DNA of 64,000 nucleotides from Phenylobacterium sp. (GTDB taxonomy: Bacteria; Pseudomonadota; Alphaproteobacteria; Caulobacterales; Caulobacteraceae), in assembly GCA_020402745.1 (NCBI GenBank), contig JADBYZ010000013.1:186001-250000 (forward strand), written 5' to 3'. Numbering within the stretch: the first letter of the stretch is position 1; every line of letters begins with the position of its first letter. Positions 9,464 through 17,186 of this stretch are shown piece by piece. The position numbers and the translations under genes were made by a program. Below the pieces are notes generated by a model. That model worked only from the letters and a program-made list of their open reading frames with translations, was not told where the DNA came from and ran no database searches.

Positions 9464-10366
9464 GTGAATTTATATAGTAACTCAACCCAACCTGTATTTT
9501 CCTGGGGTGGATTTTTATTGTTATCTATTGGCGGTATATCCGTCTTATTCATTTATTTGAATCCAGAATCTTCGCAAGGTCTCTCTTTATTGGGTCGGAC
9601 CATTTACTGGTCCCTCCACACTGCTTTCCTGATCGGGTTGATGCAGACAGCGCAGTTGGCGATGTCGTCATTCAGGAGTCTCGGGGGCTTGCCTCCCATT
9701 ATCCAGGTTGTGCTCGCCGGCGTCATCGGAGCCGGGCTCTTTACGCCCGTGGGTGTGGGGCTGGACGTCGCCCTTCCCACCGCCGTCAGCTCCGATGACC
9801 TAACCCAGAGCCCGGGCGCCCGCCTTCTGGATGAGTTCCTGGCGATCGCGCCACCGGCCAGCCTTACCTGGGTCGGTCTGAACGCCGTCAGACTCCTGCG
9901 CCTGCCCGACCGGAACGCCCCGCCCCTTCAGAGTGCGCCGATCGTCAAAACCGCTGCAATGGGCGAAGGCGAGCGTGTTGATTCTGTCGATCCTCTTCCG
10001 CCCGAGGGACACGCGCCGCAAACTCGTGATCCGCAGTTCTTTGAACGCCTCCCGGCGACTCTGGGAAGAGACCTTGTGGCCTTGACGGCCGAGCTCCACT
10101 ACCTCCGGGTACAGACCTCGGCAGGCAATACGCTCATTCTTTTCCCCTTCGGACAGGCGGTCGCTGAGCTCTCGGCAGCGGACCGTGGGATGCAGATCCA
10201 TCGGTCTCACTGGGTCGCCGCCAAACATGTTGTCGGGGTTCGCCGGAAGGGGGAGCGTCTTTTCTGCGTTCTTGAGAGTGGCGCGGCGCTGCCCGTCAGC
10301 CGACGTCGAGAGGCCGAGGCGCTCGAACGGTTCCCAAAGGTCGACGGCGCCCGGTTCAGCCGCTGA
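9464..10366 (+). CDS. Membrane-anchored LytTR-family DNA-binding regulator
   Basis: 300 residues. The first half has four likely membrane segments (FLLLSIGGISVLFIYL, TIYWSLHTAFLIGLMQ, IIQVVLAGVIGAGLF, and a weaker one near 130). The last 100 residues form a LytTR DNA-binding domain: LVALTAELHYLRVQTSAGNT, the QIHRSHWVAAKHVVGVRR strand-loop and the final LPVSRRREAEAL. Architecture matches membrane-bound LytTR regulators of Caulobacterales-type genomes. Start is GTG at 9464 with AGGA about eleven bases before it. The first 35 codons are AT-rich and use rare codons unlike the rest of the window. Signal and targets are unknown; the beta-barrel gene 136 bases downstream is a candidate target. Confidence 0.85.
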   Translation: MNLYSNSTQPVFSWGGFLLLSIGGISVLFIYLNPESSQGLSLLGRTIYWSLHTAFLIGLMQTAQLAMSSFRSLGGLPPIIQVVLAGVIGAGLFTPVGVGLDVALPTAVSSDDLTQSPGARLLDEFLAIAPPASLTWVGLNAVRLLRLPDRNAPPLQSAPIVKTAAMGEGERVDSVDPLPPEGHAPQTRDPQFFERLPATLGRDLVALTAELHYLRVQTSAGNTLILFPFGQAVAELSAADRGMQIHRSHWVAAKHVVGVRRKGERLFCVLESGAALPVSRRREAEALERFPKVDGARFSR

Positions 10367-10501
10367 TCGTTCACATCGGGGTCGCGCCGCCGCGACATTG
10401 AAAGTCCGTTTGTGCAGGCCCGCCTGCCGTTCGTGCAGCCCCTGCTTGAGGCCGCCGAGGGCCACCCTAAATGGCCGCCATCGCAGAACTGGAGAAGCGA
10501 A

Positions 10502-11131
10502 ATGTTCTTACGTGGTCTTTCAATGGCCCTTGTTATCACGGCCCTCGGCAGTGGGATTGCTCAGGCGCAGGAGGCGGGCGAAGCCGGCTTCTATGTGCGT
10601 GGCTACGCCGGCGCTTCAACCCTGAGTGACGCAAACGTCACTGTCGGCGCTCTCAAGGCTTCGGGCAAGTATAATGGCGACCTCATCACCGGCGGTGCGG
10701 TTGGCTACGACTACGAAGGCCCGTGGAGGGCCGAGGTCGAGTACACATACCGGTCAAGCACGTTCAAGGCGGTTCCCGCCACCTTCGCGAACGCCGGCGA
10801 CTATGCTTCGACAGCCATCATGCTCAATGGCCTTTACAGCTTCGGGCAGTTCGGCGTGGCGAAGCCCTACGTTGGCGCCGGCGTCGGATTTACCCGTGAG
10901 GTGGATTTCGACCTGAAGAATGGCGCTGCAGCCGGTAGCTTCTCGGCTTCCGGCGATTTCGCCTTCCAGGGCATTTTGGGGGTGGACGTCCCATTCGCGG
11001 ACAAGTGGTCTGGCTTTGGAGAGGTTCGCCTTTTCACGATCAACAATCCGACCCTGAAGGGGAACGGAAAGACTCTGAAGGCGGACTATCAGACCGTCGA
11101 CCTGCTCGTCGGGATCACGCGCCGGTTTTGA
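10502..11131 (+). CDS. Outer-membrane beta-barrel protein
   Basis: 209 residues. A signal peptide (MFLRGLSMALVITALGSGIAQA, cleavage probably before QEAGE) is followed by alternating hydrophobic strands such as FYVRGYAGAS, VGYDYEGPWRAEVEYTYRS, YAGAGVGF-like PYVGAGVGFTREV and the C-terminal VDLLVGITRRF, ending in phenylalanine as outer-membrane barrels do. It fits the eight-stranded OmpA/Opa-like porin family. The ATG at 10502 is preceded by GGAG. Substrate or binding role cannot be assigned. Confidence 0.85.
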   Translation: MFLRGLSMALVITALGSGIAQAQEAGEAGFYVRGYAGASTLSDANVTVGALKASGKYNGDLITGGAVGYDYEGPWRAEVEYTYRSSTFKAVPATFANAGDYASTAIMLNGLYSFGQFGVAKPYVGAGVGFTREVDFDLKNGAAAGSFSASGDFAFQGILGVDVPFADKWSGFGEVRLFTINNPTLKGNGKTLKADYQTVDLLVGITRRF

Positions 11132-11263
11132 GCGTAAGGCCTCGACCTTGAGGGAATAGGGGCGGCCCTTTCGCCGGCCGTGCGGAAGGATCCGAGTGGA
11201 TCGGGTTTAGCCGCCGCGCAGGAGACCGCCGCCCCAAACCCACTCAAGTCTGGCTCATCGACA

Positions 11264-11299
11264 GGGCGTGGGCGATGCCAGCCGGCATTGTCCACGCCC
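11264..11299. repeat. Long perfect hairpin (16-base arms, 4-base loop) in an intergenic region
   Basis: The left arm GGGCGTGGGCGATGCC (11264-11279) pairs with GGCATTGTCCACGCCC (11284-11299) at all 16 positions in RNA, two of them G-U, around the loop AGCC. It lies 132 bases after the beta-barrel gene and 46 bases before the thioesterase ATG. No T run follows on either strand, so it is not a typical intrinsic terminator. Confidence 0.75.
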
Positions 11300-11345
11300 C
11301 ACTGGCCTTCCAATCCGCCGCCGGGGCGGTGTAGGGGAGGCGGCC

Positions 11346-12173
11346 ATGAATACGGAAACCGACACCTACCAGATGCGTCTTCAGCGCCTTGGCCACGGCC
11401 GCTGGCGCGTGCCGGCCGGCGAGGAGTGGCGCAACCCTTCAGGCGGTCTCTGGGGCGGTTACGCCATCGGCCTTTGCACCCGAGCGATCCAGGCCGAGCC
11501 GGAGCGGGTGGGAGAGGTCCTGTCCCTGACCCTGACCTACGCCGCCGCCCTGCCGGCGGGGAAGCTCGACGTGCGCACCCGGCGGATCCGCCAGGGCGGC
11601 TCGGTGGGGGTGTGGGAGGTCGAGCTTAGGCCCCAGGGCTCGGAAGAGGTGGGCGTCCACGCCATCGTCACCACCGCCCGGCGGCCGGACACCCCGCCCT
11701 TCGCCTTCACCACCATGCCCGAGGCGCCCGATCCGGAAAGCCTGCCGGCCCCGGAAATGCCCCACGCCCGCCAGCACTTCGGCTCCACCATGCTGGAGCG
11801 CCGCAGCCTGGACGGCTTCCCGCCCCGGCCCTCGGCGGGCTCGCGGTCCCTGGCCTGGGTGCGCTCCCGCCGGGAGCCTCTCGACAAGGCCCTCCTGGGC
11901 ATGATCACCGACAATTCCCCGCCCCGGGCCATGTACGCCTTCGGCATGGGGGTCTCGACCACCACCCTGTCCCTCACCGTCTATCTGCACGCGACCGACG
12001 AAGAGGTGGCCGAGGTGGGCAATGACTATGTCCTGATCGAGTATGAGGGCCGGGTGGGCGGCGGCGGCGCCTCCGACGAGCGCTCGAGCTATTGGCGGCG
12101 GGACGGCAAGCTGCTGGCCACCTCCGAGCAGCTGGTTTGGTACCGCAGGGTCCCACTTAAATCTCCGGAATAG
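11346..12173 (+). CDS. Thioesterase-like (acyl-CoA thioesterase superfamily) protein
   Basis: 275 residues with a double hot-dog layout. The first hot-dog includes WRNPSGGLWGGYAIGLCTRAIQ and a strand TARRPDTPPFAF; the second contains LGMITDNSPPRAMYAFGMGVSTTTLSLTVYLH and the closing DGKLLATSEQLVWYRR. This resembles TesB/TesA-like acyl-CoA thioesterases that hydrolyse acyl-CoA to fatty acid and CoA. The ATG at 11346 follows GGGGAGGCGG; upstream frame is open but not protein-like. No neighbouring fatty-acid gene points to a specific substrate. Confidence 0.8.
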   Translation: MNTETDTYQMRLQRLGHGRWRVPAGEEWRNPSGGLWGGYAIGLCTRAIQAEPERVGEVLSLTLTYAAALPAGKLDVRTRRIRQGGSVGVWEVELRPQGSEEVGVHAIVTTARRPDTPPFAFTTMPEAPDPESLPAPEMPHARQHFGSTMLERRSLDGFPPRPSAGSRSLAWVRSRREPLDKALLGMITDNSPPRAMYAFGMGVSTTTLSLTVYLHATDEEVAEVGNDYVLIEYEGRVGGGGASDERSSYWRRDGKLLATSEQLVWYRRVPLKSPE

Positions 12174-12196
12174 CAAGGCTGCCGGGTAACCCTCGG

Positions 12197-12211
12197 TTAA
12201 CCCTAACTTGC
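12197..12211. promoter_or_regulatory. Degenerate CtrA-like site (TTAA-N7-TTGC)
   Basis: TTAA at 12197-12200 is spaced seven bases from TTGC at 12208-12211, six of eight matches to the Caulobacter CtrA consensus TTAA-N7-TTAA. It lies about 160 bases before the gene at 12373, in a 199-base gap. One site of this quality can occur by chance. Confidence 0.2.
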
Positions 12212-12372
12212 GCACAGTAGGGGCCCTGGAACCGGATTCATCCCTTGCCCACGGCTCGGCATTTCGCTCCCGCCCCTCCCGACATCCTGGGACGTTTCGC
12301 CGGGGCCTGGATCTGTAATGCCTCGCGCCTGCGTCCTGGGCTTTCCACAACCCCTCCCTGGAGCCGCAATCC

Positions 12373-13845
12373 ATGAAGCTGGAGACCATACTCGCCGAGG
12401 GCGTTCATGACGCCGACCTGCCGGCCGTCAGGCGAATCGCTGAGGTCTGGTCAGGCCTCCTGCGCCCATCCCAACTGGCCAGCCTTGTGGCGGACGACAT
12501 ACTGGGCCGGATCGTGTGGGTTATCGAGAGCGGCGGCCTGGACGAGAGTGCACAGATCACCCTGGCCTCGACCCTCCGGGAACTCTCCCTCCTGCGGGGT
12601 CCCGCCCTTACTCCTGCGCTTGTGGCCCGGGTGAACAATGTCTGCCGTCCCATCTTCACCCGGTTCGCTGACGCCCTGACCATGGCGCCCCGAAGCCTTC
12701 CCCTGCCCCGGATCCGGGCGGCCCATGTCCTCTTTGTCGGATCCCTCCAGGACCCAGATGACCTGCCCTCGACGACGGCGATCGACTACGCCGCCGCTCT
12801 CGCCCTCGACCCCAAGGTCGAGCGCATTGAGATCGTCCATTCCGGCGCCATCAGTCCTGACATGGGCGCCTACATTCACGGCGCCCTGGGTTCGCGTCGC
12901 GAAGGTCTGGAGGTCCTCCTCGTCTCGACCCTCGAGAATGAGGACTTTATGGCGGACGTCCTCGGGCGAGGTCCGTGCGCCTTCCATGTTTGCGGGGAGT
13001 CCGCCTACTCGCCGGCCCTCAGCCTGCTGAACCGACTGGGACCGACCCTGATGTTCGTCGCTTCCGACGGCGCGCCTGTCCAGTATGCCGATGTCTATTG
13101 GAGCCACCGCTCGCAAAAGGAGGTCGGGGACCTCTGGGGCGGTCAGGGCGCACCGCCCGCCTTCGCCGCCAACCATGTCCAAATCCTTCAGGTCCCCGGT
13201 CGGCCCCCCCCGGCCCCTGAACCCCTATCCCGCGCCGGACTTGGCCTTACCGAGGACGCTCTTGTGATCGCCACGGTGGGCGATCGACTGGCTGCGGAGA
13301 TGGATGAAGCCTACATCACCGGGATCGAACTGGCGATCCGGGACCAGCCCCACTGCGTCTGGCTGGTGGCCGGCGAACTGCCGGACTACCTCTCGGACGC
13401 CTGCCAGCAGGTCCTGGGACCCCGGTTCCTGCACATTCCCGAGCCGTCCGACCTTGCCCGGCTGCTGACCGTTGTCGACATCTACGCCAATCCATTCCGC
13501 GAGTGCGGGGGCTCCAGCGCCCGCCTTGCTGCGGCGGCCGGTGCGGCCATTCTAACTCTCGACCGGGGTGAGGTCGCCGCCATCGCGCCGCCGGACTTCC
13601 AGGGCCAGGATACGGAGGACTATCTTCGCCGCCTGGACGCCCTGATTGCGCTGCCTGAGCTTCTTGCGGCGCTGAAGGGGCGCCAGGCTGAGCATTTCGG
13701 GCAGATCGGAGACCAGAGGGCCCTCCTCGCCAGCCTCCAGAAGATGGTTCGGACCGCTGCCCGACGGTATCATGAAAGAGGCGACGGCCTGCCGCTCTCC
13801 CAGACCGTGTTCGCGCTTCCGGGCGCTCTTGCGGCGGCTTCCTGA
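12373..13845 (+). CDS. GT-B glycosyltransferase-like protein
   Basis: 490 residues. The N-terminal 120 are helical and unrecognised; the middle begins HVLFVGSLQDPDDLPSTTAIDYAA-like Rossmann sequence; the C-terminal half resembles the nucleotide-sugar-binding lobe of GT4/GT41-like enzymes: VIATVGDRL, the strand VWLVAGELPDYL, FLHIPEPSDLARLLTVVDIYANPF and GGSSARLAAAAGAAILTLDRGE. The usual EX7E motif of GT4 enzymes is not clear, so the donor site may be altered. It stands alone between other operons; GGAG precedes the ATG by ten bases. Transfer of a sugar to protein or glycan is inference. Confidence 0.6.
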   Translation: MKLETILAEGVHDADLPAVRRIAEVWSGLLRPSQLASLVADDILGRIVWVIESGGLDESAQITLASTLRELSLLRGPALTPALVARVNNVCRPIFTRFADALTMAPRSLPLPRIRAAHVLFVGSLQDPDDLPSTTAIDYAAALALDPKVERIEIVHSGAISPDMGAYIHGALGSRREGLEVLLVSTLENEDFMADVLGRGPCAFHVCGESAYSPALSLLNRLGPTLMFVASDGAPVQYADVYWSHRSQKEVGDLWGGQGAPPAFAANHVQILQVPGRPPPAPEPLSRAGLGLTEDALVIATVGDRLAAEMDEAYITGIELAIRDQPHCVWLVAGELPDYLSDACQQVLGPRFLHIPEPSDLARLLTVVDIYANPFRECGGSSARLAAAAGAAILTLDRGEVAAIAPPDFQGQDTEDYLRRLDALIALPELLAALKGRQAEHFGQIGDQRALLASLQKMVRTAARRYHERGDGLPLSQTVFALPGALAAAS

Positions 13846-14011
13846 GGTTTGGACCTCCTGAACCACCTGGGTGCAGCCGCGACCCTTATCCTGGGCGTCC
13901 TTGGTCTCTTCCTGCCGAAGGTGGCGGCGAGGTTCGTGGGCCGGCGGGCGCTCCCTGGCGGCCCGTCCTGGCGTTCCTTGGCTGACGCCGGGACGGACCC
14001 GCCGCTGGTCC

Positions 14012-14809
14012 TCAAAGGGCGAAGGTGAAGCCGCCATTCACCGGATAGACCTGGCCGGTGATCCAGCTCGACGCGTCCGAGGACAGGAAGAGCACCATGT
14101 TGGCCACATCGTCCGGGCGTCCGGGGCGGCGAATGATGTATTTTTCCATCTGCCGCTTCAGGCGCTCGGGGTCGCCGCTCAGCGTGCGCTCCACCGCCGG
14201 GGTGGCGGTCAGGGCGATGGCGACGGAGTTCGCTGTGATCCCGTAGCGGCCCAGGGTCCGGGCCACCGAGCGCATGAAGCCGGCGGCGCCAGCCTTTCCG
14301 GCCGCGTAGATTTCCATGTTGGCGTCGCCCCAGCGACCGGCGTCGGAGATGATGGTCACAATCCGCCCGGGCGCCTGACGCTCGATCATGCCCGGGATGA
14401 CGGCGCCGGTGCAGTTGATGACGCCGTAGAGATTGACCCCCAGGAAGGTCTGCCAGGTCTCGGGCCCGGTCTCCCAGAAGGGCAGGCGTGCGTCCGCTGA
14501 GGGCGTCGCCCCAGCATTGCCGGCGTTGTTGACCAGAACGCCGATGGGGCCGAGGTCGGATGAGGCCTTGGCCACCATCTCCTTGACGGCCGCCTGGTTC
14601 GAGACGTCGCACTGCAGGGCCAGGGCCCTGCCGCCTGCGGCGCGTACCTCCTCGGCCACGGCCTCGGCGCGCTCTAGGACGAAGTCATTGACCACCACGC
14701 CGCCGCTGTTGGCGGCCCCGCCCAGGTGAAGGGCGATCTGCCGCCCCACGCCCTGGCCTGCGCCCGTCACCAGGGCCACGCGTCCGCCCAGATCCAGAAT
14801 GTCCGTCAT
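14012..14809 (-). CDS. SDR-family NAD(P)-dependent oxidoreductase
   Basis: 265-residue classical short-chain dehydrogenase. The cofactor motif TGAGQGVGR lies at about 16-24, NNAG near 98, the catalytic serine in TIISDAGRW and the YAAGK pair (Y-x3-K) around 170. The C terminus WITGQVYPVNGGF is the standard SDR end. It reduces or oxidises a hydroxyl/carbonyl substrate; the substrate is not evident. Acidic residues following the second strand (VNDFVLER) hint at NAD rather than NADP, an inference only. Confidence 0.9.
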   Translation of the reverse strand: MTDILDLGGRVALVTGAGQGVGRQIALHLGGAANSGGVVVNDFVLERAEAVAEEVRAAGGRALALQCDVSNQAAVKEMVAKASSDLGPIGVLVNNAGNAGATPSADARLPFWETGPETWQTFLGVNLYGVINCTGAVIPGMIERQAPGRIVTIISDAGRWGDANMEIYAAGKAGAAGFMRSVARTLGRYGITANSVAIALTATPAVERTLSGDPERLKRQMEKYIIRRPGRPDDVANMVLFLSSDASSWITGQVYPVNGGFTFAL

Positions 14810-14894
14810 TGTGTCTCCTCCCTCGCTTCAGCGGGTTCGGGACCATCCTAGATCGGCTTTCCGTCGAAGAGGAAACCGGATTTGCGGGGTCGGT

Positions 14895-16421
14895 TCAGGC
14901 GATGGGCCATCGCCGGGAGATTTCCGCCAGGGGTTCGAAGACGTCCAGGGCCAGAATCCACTCCATCGGCAGGCCGAACAGTCCCTCTTCCGCCCCCCGG
15001 ATGTTGCCGGCGATGGCGGCTGTGGAATCGGAGTCCCCATCGTGGTTGGCGGCGATTCGGAGGGTGTCGACCAGGTCCTCGCCCCGGAAGGCGGCGAAGA
15101 GGGCGACCGCCAGCGCCTCCTCGCCGGTCCAGCCCTCGCCCAGCCGGCGGATGGCGTCTGCATCCCCGATCCGCACCCGGCTCGCGAGGTCAACCGCCCT
15201 GTCGGTGACCTCGAGGGTCTCCTCCGCTCCCTCCCGCTCGGCCAGTAGCCTTCGGACGTCGGCCCAGGAGTCCTCAAGACTCTGGCCTGTCATGAGATGG
15301 GCCACAAGACCGGCGAGGGCGCCGGCCGGAAGATAGCCGGAGGGATGACCATGGGTCAGGGCCGCGCCATGGACGCCGAGATCAAAGGCCGCCTCGGGGC
15401 TGATGCCTGGCAGCAGCCCCGCGGGCGCCGACCGCATGACTCCGCCGCATCCCTTGGAGGTGTTGATCCGGCGGACCAGGTCCCCCCGCCCGCCGGCCCT
15501 GAGGGCGGAGAGGCAGGTGTTCCCCGGCGCTCGCCGCACCCAGAGGGCGGGGTGTACAAGCAGGCCCTTCCGCCCGGGCCGGAAGTCGCCCTCCTGCGTC
15601 TCCAGCCAGTCCAGCAGGGCCCGTCGCTGGGCGGCGGTCCGCGCCTCAAGCGTGGACTCGGTGGCGTCGATCAGGCCCTGAGCGGCGAACAGGGTCATCT
15701 GGGTGTCATCGCTTACGACAAGCCGCCCCGCGCTGTCCGGCTGCGGCGCCCTTATGCCCCGCTCCCCGAATTTGCGGGTGATGTCGGCTGTCTTCAGGAA
15801 CTCGACAGAATAGCCCAGGGCGTCGCCCACGGCCCCTCCCGCCAGGCAGGCCAGTCGCCGGGACGTCCGCTCGGGGTCCTCCGCAGAGGACCGGGTGGCC
15901 AGGACGTGCTGGACCTGTGGCGGTGTCTCCACAGCGCCATCCCGCGCCGCCCGGACCCGGCGCAGAGCCGCCGCGGCGGGCTCGCCGAGCTCGGCCAGGA
16001 GGCGGGCCGCCACAACGCCCGTTCGCCCCAGCCCCCCCCGGCAGTGCAGGAGGATCCGTCCGCCCCGGACGAGCAGGTCGCGCAGCTCCGCGCCCGCGAA
16101 GGTCCAGGCCGTTTCGAAGTGATGGTCCGGCGCGTGCAGGTCGCGGATCGGCAGATGGCGCCACTCCAGGCCGGCCTCACGCATCCGCTCGCCAAGGCGG
16201 GGCGTGCGCAGGCGGGAGAACTCCTGCGCTTCGATCAGGGTGACGACGACGGTCGGCCGCCAGGCGACGATCACCGCCAGGTCGGCCTCAAGGTCCCGAT
16301 CCCATCTTCCTCCGAAATTGCTGGGTCCCTTCTTCCCGGGGGACAGGGTCATGCCGATGCAGCCCAGTCCCGCGCTGACGGAGTCAATTCGCAGGGGATG
16401 GGACTGACTCGTTCGGATCAA
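14895..16421 (-). CDS. Dual-specificity-like phosphatase fused to ADP-ribosylglycohydrolase
   Basis: 508 residues in two enzyme domains. Residues 1-175 form a cysteine phosphatase (CDKN3/DSP-like) with the CX5R loop HCRGGLGRTG, C127 and R133, and a likely general acid D94 in IRDLHAPD. Residues 186-508 are an ADP-ribosylglycohydrolase: GGAVGDALGYSVEF at 195, metal ligands in SDDTQMTL (237-244) and NHDGDSDSTAAI (459-470). Both active sites look complete. Start is TTG with AAAGGAG six bases ahead; no better start exists. It is divergent from an NrtR regulator gene, with a promoter and palindrome between. It could dephosphorylate and then cleave ADP-ribose derivatives or reverse protein ADP-ribosylation; this is inference. 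Confidence 0.88.
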   Translation of the reverse strand: MIRTSQSHPLRIDSVSAGLGCIGMTLSPGKKGPSNFGGRWDRDLEADLAVIVAWRPTVVVTLIEAQEFSRLRTPRLGERMREAGLEWRHLPIRDLHAPDHHFETAWTFAGAELRDLLVRGGRILLHCRGGLGRTGVVAARLLAELGEPAAAALRRVRAARDGAVETPPQVQHVLATRSSAEDPERTSRRLACLAGGAVGDALGYSVEFLKTADITRKFGERGIRAPQPDSAGRLVVSDDTQMTLFAAQGLIDATESTLEARTAAQRRALLDWLETQEGDFRPGRKGLLVHPALWVRRAPGNTCLSALRAGGRGDLVRRINTSKGCGGVMRSAPAGLLPGISPEAAFDLGVHGAALTHGHPSGYLPAGALAGLVAHLMTGQSLEDSWADVRRLLAEREGAEETLEVTDRAVDLASRVRIGDADAIRRLGEGWTGEEALAVALFAAFRGEDLVDTLRIAANHDGDSDSTAAIAGNIRGAEEGLFGLPMEWILALDVFEPLAEISRRWPIA

Positions 16422-16456
16422 GAGCGTCTCCTTTTGTTGACGGTCGGGGCTTCGAT

Positions 16457-16479
16457 GATAGTGTTGATTTTACACTTTC
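16457..16479. promoter_or_regulatory. Probable NrtR operator palindrome
   Basis: AGTGT (16460-16464), seven bases, ACACT (16472-16476) is a perfect inverted repeat, and GA/TC at the outer ends (16457-16458 and 16478-16479) extend it with one mismatch. It covers the predicted -10 of the leftward phosphatase-glycohydrolase gene and lies 26 bases before the nrtR ATG. NrtR proteins bind such dyads and release DNA on binding ADP-ribose; assignment to this NrtR is by position. Confidence 0.55.
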
Positions 16480-16495
16480 CACTCAGTCTTGTCGA
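16467..16495 (-). promoter_or_regulatory. Predicted sigma70 promoter of the phosphatase-glycohydrolase gene
   Basis: Read on the minus strand, -35 TCGACA (16495-16490) and -10 TAAAAT (16472-16467) are separated by exactly 17 bases. Transcription would begin near 16460, leaving a leader of about 38 bases before the TTG start at 16421. The -10 sits in the centre of the palindrome, the geometry of repression. Confidence 0.5.
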
Positions 16496-16504
16496 CACAC
16501 GCAC

Positions 16505-17149
16505 ATGTCCGCCTTCTGCGACGACCCCCCCCGCCCCGCCGTCGCCGCCGACATCGTGATCCTCTGTCTCCGCGAGGGCGCCCTGCAAGTCCTGCTCGTC
16601 CGCAGGGGTGGCGATCCCTTCCGAGGGCGATGGGCGCTTCCCGGCGGGTTCCTCCAGGAAGATGAGGATCTCGACGCCTGCGCCCGCCGCGAAATGGAGG
16701 AGGAAACCGGGGTCCGGCCGGGCCGGATCCTGCAGTTCGCCAACTTCAGCCAGCCCGACCGCGATCCCCGCGGGCGCGTCATTTCTGTAGCCTACCTCGC
16801 CCTTCTCCGCGCGGAAGATGTCCGCCTCAAGGCGAGCGCGGACGCCGCCGAGGCGGCCTGGCGTCCCCTGGCCAGAACGCGGAACCTGGCCTTCGACCAC
16901 GACGTCATCCTGGCGGCGGCCCTGGCCCGTCTGTCGGACGAGGCTCGGGCCGATCCGGCCTTCCTTTTTCCCCTCCTTCCACCCGCCTTCACCCTCTCTC
17001 GGCTGCAGTCCGTTTTTGAGCTGACGACCGGGAGACCAGTGGACAAACGCAACTTCCGGAAGCTGGTGGAGGAGTCCGGCCGGATCCAGCCCCTGGAGGC
17101 CTTCGAGCGGGGCGCCCACCGGCCGGCGAGGCTCTTCGCCCCCGCCTGA
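16505..17149 (+). CDS. nrtR: NrtR-type Nudix transcriptional regulator
   Basis: 214 residues: an N-terminal Nudix domain with a complete Nudix box (G48 to V70, REMEEETGV at its end) and a C-terminal winged-helix region (FTLSRLQSVFELTTGRPVDKRNFRKLVEE) characteristic of the NrtR family. NrtR proteins are repressors of NAD metabolism genes that sense ADP-ribose or related products. Because the Nudix box is intact, hydrolase activity may be retained, unlike many NrtR members. No strong ribosome site precedes the ATG. It is divergent from the phosphatase/ADP-ribosylglycohydrolase gene, its probable target; no NAD biosynthesis gene lies nearby. Confidence 0.82.
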   Translation: MSAFCDDPPRPAVAADIVILCLREGALQVLLVRRGGDPFRGRWALPGGFLQEDEDLDACARREMEEETGVRPGRILQFANFSQPDRDPRGRVISVAYLALLRAEDVRLKASADAAEAAWRPLARTRNLAFDHDVILAAALARLSDEARADPAFLFPLLPPAFTLSRLQSVFELTTGRPVDKRNFRKLVEESGRIQPLEAFERGAHRPARLFAPA

Positions 17150-17186
17150 CGCGGACCCTCCCCCTTCGCCGGCCCCGACCCCGTCC

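Noticed and set aside
16437-16442. TTGACG as the -35 of nrtR
   Set aside because: No acceptable -10 lies 16-18 bases downstream, so it is not listed as a promoter.
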